In this document: positions 59,107 to 62,482 of the stretch, one piece after another | Layout: each line of letters starts with the position of its first letter | Position numbering within the stretch: the stretch's first letter is position 1 | Source of the DNA: an uncultured Anaerolineae bacterium | Lineage (GTDB): Bacteria; Chloroflexota; Anaerolineae; JACIWP01 | Reading direction: 5' to 3' | DNA: 62,482 nt | Assembly: GCA_938049385.1 (NCBI GenBank) | Contig: CALIBQ010000001.1 | Location: 1-62,482, forward strand | Position numbers and translations under genes: made by a program | Notes under the pieces: generated by a model | Database searches by the model: none | The model's input: only the letters and a program-made list of their open reading frames with translations | What the model was told of the DNA's origin: nothing

Positions 59107-60321
59107 TTACACAAAGAAGAGCAGGATAACAGCTCCGATGATGATCATGCTGACACCGGTCGCGAGGCGAACCCACGGCCGGCTGGATTGTTCAACCAGG
59201 CGAATCTGGTGCAGAACGCGGCGGTTGCCGATGCCGACAAGCATTATCAGCAGTGGTGAGACAAACATCAGGTTATACAGGCCGAGATAGGCAAATCCCT
59301 GCCAGAACGTGGTACGTGCACCCAGGAGGCTGACCACCGCCACATAGATGCCGCCCGAACAGGGAAATGTGCACAGTCCAACCAGGAAACCGCCGACAGC
59401 GGCGGCCGGCAGGGTCGCTTTCTGGAGCCAACTCTTTATCCATCGGTGAGAAATGGTGGAAATGCGCAGATGAATAGGCAGTTGGGGGAAAAAGTAATCC
59501 TTGACATTAATCAAGCCCATAAGGATGACCAGCCACGAGCCGACTTTAGCCATAAAATGGTGATCGTTGGCAAAGAGCACAGCGCGCATTAGCCCCAGTC
59601 CGATAAGGAAATAGGCCGCATAGATGGCTGTGATGTAGGTCAGACCCATAGCCCAGATGGATTTCATGGAGCGGCGGAGGGTGAAGAGGAAAGCAATGAA
59701 AAAGAGCAGGACGGCAAAGGCACATGGGTTCAGACCATCCAGGAATCCACTGGTTAAGACCAAGAGAAGAAGCGGCTGTCTCTGGGCAGGTGGGGCGAGG
59801 GAGGTGTCATGTTCCTCCTGCTGACCGAGAAAGTCCAAATACTGTGTTACGGGAGCATCGAGAGGATATGTTTGCGGCTCACCGCGAAATCCCCAGATAG
59901 TGTATTCTGTCGCTCCGCTCATCTTGTCCTGGTACACAACTATACGCTGATAGCGGTGAGTGTTTTGGAGCAAGTCGGTAATGACATGCTCTGGGATGTG
60001 CCCCTCCAGAATCAGCGTCTCGCCTACAAAAATGGTGAGGTGCGATTGAAAATGGGGCGGTATCTGTAATGTTTCACTGCGCCGAAGCAGTTCTTGTCGG
60101 TTTGCCGGCTCGTTGACGTAGTCCTTGTAAACGAAATCGTTGTAGCCAGCATTTTTCAGCGCCGACACAATCGTGCCGTCAACATACTCCAGACAATCCC
60201 CACAGGCGCGGTTGTAGTAGATAACCACCGGCTGAGGGGTATCCGCCCAACCTGTCATCCCCACAGGCATGAGCGTGAACAGCAGTACAAGAATGACGGC
60301 ACCCAGTGTTCGCCAGTGCAT
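59107..60321 (-). CDS. Thioredoxin-like domain fused to CcdA/DsbD-type membrane transporter
   Basis: 404 residues. After a signal/anchor (about 8-28), a thioredoxin-like domain carries CGDC (in NRACGDCLEY). A C-terminal six- to eight-helix CcdA/DsbD-type module has the two membrane cysteines in GLNPCAFAV and CTFPCSGG. Such proteins carry reducing equivalents from cytoplasmic thioredoxin to extracytoplasmic thiol proteins. Fusing the outer thioredoxin-like domain in front is less usual than the DsbD order. ATG 60319-60321 with AGGAGG 12 bases ahead; a GTG at 60369 is possible. Confidence 0.82.
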   Translation of the reverse strand: MHWRTLGAVILVLLFTLMPVGMTGWADTPQPVVIYYNRACGDCLEYVDGTIVSALKNAGYNDFVYKDYVNEPANRQELLRRSETLQIPPHFQSHLTIFVGETLILEGHIPEHVITDLLQNTHRYQRIVVYQDKMSGATEYTIWGFRGEPQTYPLDAPVTQYLDFLGQQEEHDTSLAPPAQRQPLLLLVLTSGFLDGLNPCAFAVLLFFIAFLFTLRRSMKSIWAMGLTYITAIYAAYFLIGLGLMRAVLFANDHHFMAKVGSWLVILMGLINVKDYFFPQLPIHLRISTISHRWIKSWLQKATLPAAAVGGFLVGLCTFPCSGGIYVAVVSLLGARTTFWQGFAYLGLYNLMFVSPLLIMLVGIGNRRVLHQIRLVEQSSRPWVRLATGVSMIIIGAVILLFFV

Positions 60322-60390
60322 GACAGATGTAAACCTCCTGTTCCAACTCGTGATTGATGGCTTTATCACAGGAGCGTGAACCCGTTGTTA

Positions 60391-60828
60391 TTACCCAGCA
60401 TCTGCACCGATAACGGTAACATGAACGGTAATGACCGCTTCAGGCGAGGCCGGGTCATTGGTGCGGATGTAGACTTTGCGGAAGAAAGAGCCCTCTTCAC
60501 TGCCGTGCGCAGTCGGGTCAAACGTGATGGTGACTTGTGCGGTCCCGCCGGCAGGAAGCCGGCCGACATTGACAGCCGCAGTAGTACATCCGCAGGATGT
60601 ACTGACACCCAGAATCTCCAGCCAACCGCCGCCGGCATTTTGGATTGTCACTGTGCGTGACACAGGTTGGGTATTGGGAATGGTGCCCATATCTATCTCT
60701 GTGGTTTCCAGGCGAATGGTCGGCGTTCCTGGCGGGACAGCGCTACAACCGCCAGATATCAGGAGCAATGTTACCAGGAAAAGGAGCGTCAATGCCGCCG
60801 GATGCTTCACAGTATTTTCCACAACCAT
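60391..60828 (-). CDS. DUF1573 lipoprotein
   Basis: 145 residues. N-terminal hydrophobic segment with lipobox ISGGC and a single DUF1573 domain with STSCGCTTAAV, related to the domain at 58477-59100. Start overlaps the CcdA gene stop by 22 bases, so it belongs to that operon. The role is unknown. The domain's two conserved cysteines would be reduced by the neighbouring redox proteins (inference). Confidence 0.82.
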   Translation of the reverse strand: MVVENTVKHPAALTLLFLVTLLLISGGCSAVPPGTPTIRLETTEIDMGTIPNTQPVSRTVTIQNAGGGWLEILGVSTSCGCTTAAVNVGRLPAGGTAQVTITFDPTAHGSEEGSFFRKVYIRTNDPASPEAVITVHVTVIGADAG

Positions 60829-61532
60829 ATGGGAATGAAGGTATTCATCAGCCGGGTCAGCTCACTGAACTTATCCAGGACAAGTAAGATGCCCATTCCC
60901 ATCACGAACGCGCCGCTGGCAAGCTCCAACCATCGTCCGCGCCGGCGCAACCAGCTCAACCAGGCTAGTGCTTTCTCCCACATTAACGCGGCGGTAAGGA
61001 AGGGCACTGCCAAACCCAGGGCATAGGCGAGGATCAGCAGTAATCCCTGGCCTGGGGTGGTAAGTGCCAGCGTAATCGCTGTTCCCAACAGCGGGCCGAT
61101 ACACGGCGTCCACCCCAGAGCAAATGCCAGCCCGATCAGCATAGATCTCGTAACGCCTACCGGCATGCCCACTCCCCAATCCCAGCGCAAGGAGCGGTTG
61201 AGCATGGGCAGATGAAGCACTCGCGCTGTGTGGAGACCAAAGAAAATCAAGATAATGCCTCCCAGCCTTGCGATCCAGCTTTCATACTGCTGTAATGTGC
61301 TGGCCAGGAAAGAGCTTGGCAAGCCGAAAATGATGGTGAAGCCGGCAGAGAATGCGCTTACAAAGACCAGCGCATGCTGAAATGTCCGCCAGCGGTCCGG
61401 CACACCTTCGGCGAGCTGGCACCCCGAGAGGTAGCCCAGGTAGGCCGGCACCAGCGCCAGCACACACGGCGACAAGAATGAAAGCAGACCCGCGAGAAAG
61501 GCCAAAGGCAGAGCAGGGATGTTCTCCACCAT
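60807..61532 (-). CDS. ccdA: CcdA-family cytochrome c biogenesis/thiol transporter
   Basis: 241 residues, six membrane helices with the two family cysteines in LSPCVLAL and GWTPCIGP. It moves electrons from cytoplasmic thioredoxin across the membrane to reduce extracytoplasmic disulfides, for cytochrome c assembly or to keep DsbA/TlpA-like proteins reduced. Five bases after the DsbA-like selenoprotein gene and overlapping the DUF1573 lipoprotein gene, so all three are one transcript. Confidence 0.9.
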   Translation of the reverse strand: MVENIPALPLAFLAGLLSFLSPCVLALVPAYLGYLSGCQLAEGVPDRWRTFQHALVFVSAFSAGFTIIFGLPSSFLASTLQQYESWIARLGGIILIFFGLHTARVLHLPMLNRSLRWDWGVGMPVGVTRSMLIGLAFALGWTPCIGPLLGTAITLALTTPGQGLLLILAYALGLAVPFLTAALMWEKALAWLSWLRRRGRWLELASGAFVMGMGILLVLDKFSELTRLMNTFIPIWLWKIL

Positions 61533-61537
61533 TGCCG

Positions 61538-62326
61538 TCAGGGCCTGTTCGAAAGCTCTGCCTCGATCAGTGTCTGGAAGATCTCAAACGGCTGCGCGCC
61601 CATGACCGGCCGGCCGTTTACCAGGAACGCCGGCGTGCCGCTGATGCCAAGCGAGCGCGCGAAAGCGGTGTCCGCCTGCACCTGGGAGGCGTATTTGCCA
61701 GAATCCAGGCAGGCGGCAAAGGCTTCAACATCCATCCCAAGCTCTCCCGCAAACCCCTTCAGGTTTTCCTTGCTGAAAGCGCCCTGATTTTCACCCTTCT
61801 GACGGGCATATAAGAGGTCATGGTAATCCCAGAAGCGGCCCTGGTCCGCGGCGCATTCGCTGGCCTCCGCCGCCCACTGCGATTCGGGACCCAGGAATGC
61901 CATACTGAAGTACCCCCAGCGGACTTTGCCGGCCTGTACATACGTCCCATCTATCTGGCGCCACGCGCCAGCGGCAAAACGCCCGCAGAAGGGTCACTGG
62001 AAATCGCCGAATTCTACCACCGTAACGGGGGCATCCGCTGCCCCGCGGAAATGGCGGGTCGCTCCCACGACGACAGACATGAGGTTCACGCGGGCACTGT
62101 CCGCTGAGGCTGTAACGGTGGGGGCAGTAGGTGTCGTTGGGGAAGCCGCGGCCGGCGCCGATGGTGGAATTTCCCGTGCAGGAGAACGGCTTCCGAGGTA
62201 TGGGCCGGCGAACAATCCGATGCCGAATCCCACCAGCAGGCCGACTGCCAAGAGTGCCGGCACATGCCAGCCTCCCGGTCGGCCGCTCTGCTTTGCCCTG
62301 TTGGCATTCTCGGGGTGACTTTGCAT
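61538..62326 (-). CDS. DsbA-like thiol-disulfide selenoprotein with U-P-F-C active site (in-frame UGA)
   Basis: 262 residues when UGA at plus 61994-61996 is read as selenocysteine (Sec111). Before it the frame encodes a membrane anchor (about 25-45), a Pro/Ala/Thr linker, and VTVVEFGDFQ, the standard lead-in to the DsbA active site. After it comes PFCGRFAAGAW and the complete DsbA thioredoxin/helical domain ending GTPAFLVNGRPV. The Cys of C-P-x-C is thus replaced by U. A SECIS-like hairpin follows 22 bases later. GAGGAGC precedes the ATG at 62324-62326. The ORFs on either side of UGA are the same frame, so no frameshift is needed. A nonsense mutation is the alternative. Confidence 0.83.
61955..61971 (-). 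promoter_or_regulatory. SECIS-like hairpin of the DsbA-like gene
   Basis: On the minus strand CTGGCGC (61971-61965), loop GTG, GCGCCAG (61961-61955). The loop begins with G and lies 29 bases after the UGA, within the range of bacterial SECIS elements. Confidence 0.55.
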
Positions 62327-62362
62327 GGATATGCTCCTCATACTAGTACTTCACCACAATAA

Positions 62363-62482
62363 TTATTGATGATATAGGCGATGGAACTTAAGCCGAGCAT
62401 CGGTCGTGGTAAAGCGCCATTCGACGGTGGCCTGCGCCGCATTGCGGGTCTTCGCCCAGGCCTCTACCTCCTGCTGCACACG
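62363..62482 (-). pseudogene. C-terminal end of an IS630-family transposase, cut by the window edge
   Basis: The last 39 codons and a stop on the minus strand encode a chain ending WRFTTTDARLKFHRLYHQ, the well-known C-terminus of IS630-type transposases (WRFTTxDARxKxxRLYP). The rest lies outside the window, so I cannot tell whether the gene is intact. It is co-directional with the DsbA-like gene. Confidence 0.75.

Noticed and set aside
61538-61903. Independent short gene starting at an internal ATG downstream of the DsbA-like UGA
   Set aside because: It would lack the active site and the first strands of the fold, and has no ribosome binding site. The upstream same-frame text completes a normal DsbA domain across the UGA.

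Overview
The window looks like one stretch of chromosome from an anaerobic, high-GC member of the Chloroflexota, probably Anaerolineae-like. This is inferred from gene content, not from a marker-gene search. Supporting signs are two tungsten-type aldehyde:ferredoxin oxidoreductases, corrinoid methyltransferases, secreted proteins with long Thr-Pro linkers, an rnc-smc pair, and a very frequent GCCGGC hexamer. Promoters are mostly classical TTGACA/TATAAT pairs with 16-17 bp spacing.

Layout. 0-5 kb: zinc-ribbon protein, Clp1-like kinase, a holin-like/phosphodiesterase fusion and a UlaG-like hydrolase. 5.4-7.2 kb: a YedE-TusA (YedF-like) selenium/sulfur operon behind a long structured leader, then tRNA-Val. 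7.4-12.2 kb: histidine kinase, secreted LTD and DNRLRE proteins, ferredoxin. 12.2-18.7 kb: two AOR genes; the first has an Fe-S subunit and a MoaD-like protein and is fired from a divergent promoter pair with a palindrome between them. tRNA-Lys follows. 19-38.5 kb: a GntR regulator followed by 16 co-directional minus-strand genes. They encode a sugar-type ABC importer, a pterin methyltransferase, a corrinoid protein, an MtmB-like and an MttB-like methyltransferase, a FGGY kinase, a DhnA-type aldolase, a GlcD/GlcF-like pair, an amidohydrolase, an alcohol dehydrogenase, a formylmethanofuran:H4MPT formyltransferase (Ftr) homologue and an aldo/keto reductase. 39-42.7 kb: acyl-CoA ligase, FmdB-like and cupin proteins, and a small thioredoxin-like selenoprotein. 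42.7-55.3 kb: smc, rnc, an amino-sugar/galactose-type catabolic group, tyrS and DegV. 55.5-62.5 kb: antiporter with a P-II-like partner, then an extracytoplasmic thiol-redox module (DUF1573, CcdA, DsbA-like) and the tail of an IS630-type transposase.

The most notable observations are as follows. (1) Two genes are interrupted by an in-frame UGA exactly where their families carry a redox Cys, each with a SECIS-like hairpin at the right distance. One is a DsbA-like protein with U-P-F-C, the other a DF-family-like protein with G-U-R-T-Y. They share the window with a seleno-YedE/YedF transport pair. (2) The 19-kb catabolic cluster combines an MtmB-family protein that has Tyr instead of pyrrolysine with an archaeal-type Ftr homologue. 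It looks like an undescribed route for importing and demethylating a methylated, sugar-like or amine compound. (3) Two interspersed palindromic repeat families, in one place joined into a MITE-like element, lie between genes.

Functions come from reading motifs in the translated sequence; no database search was run.
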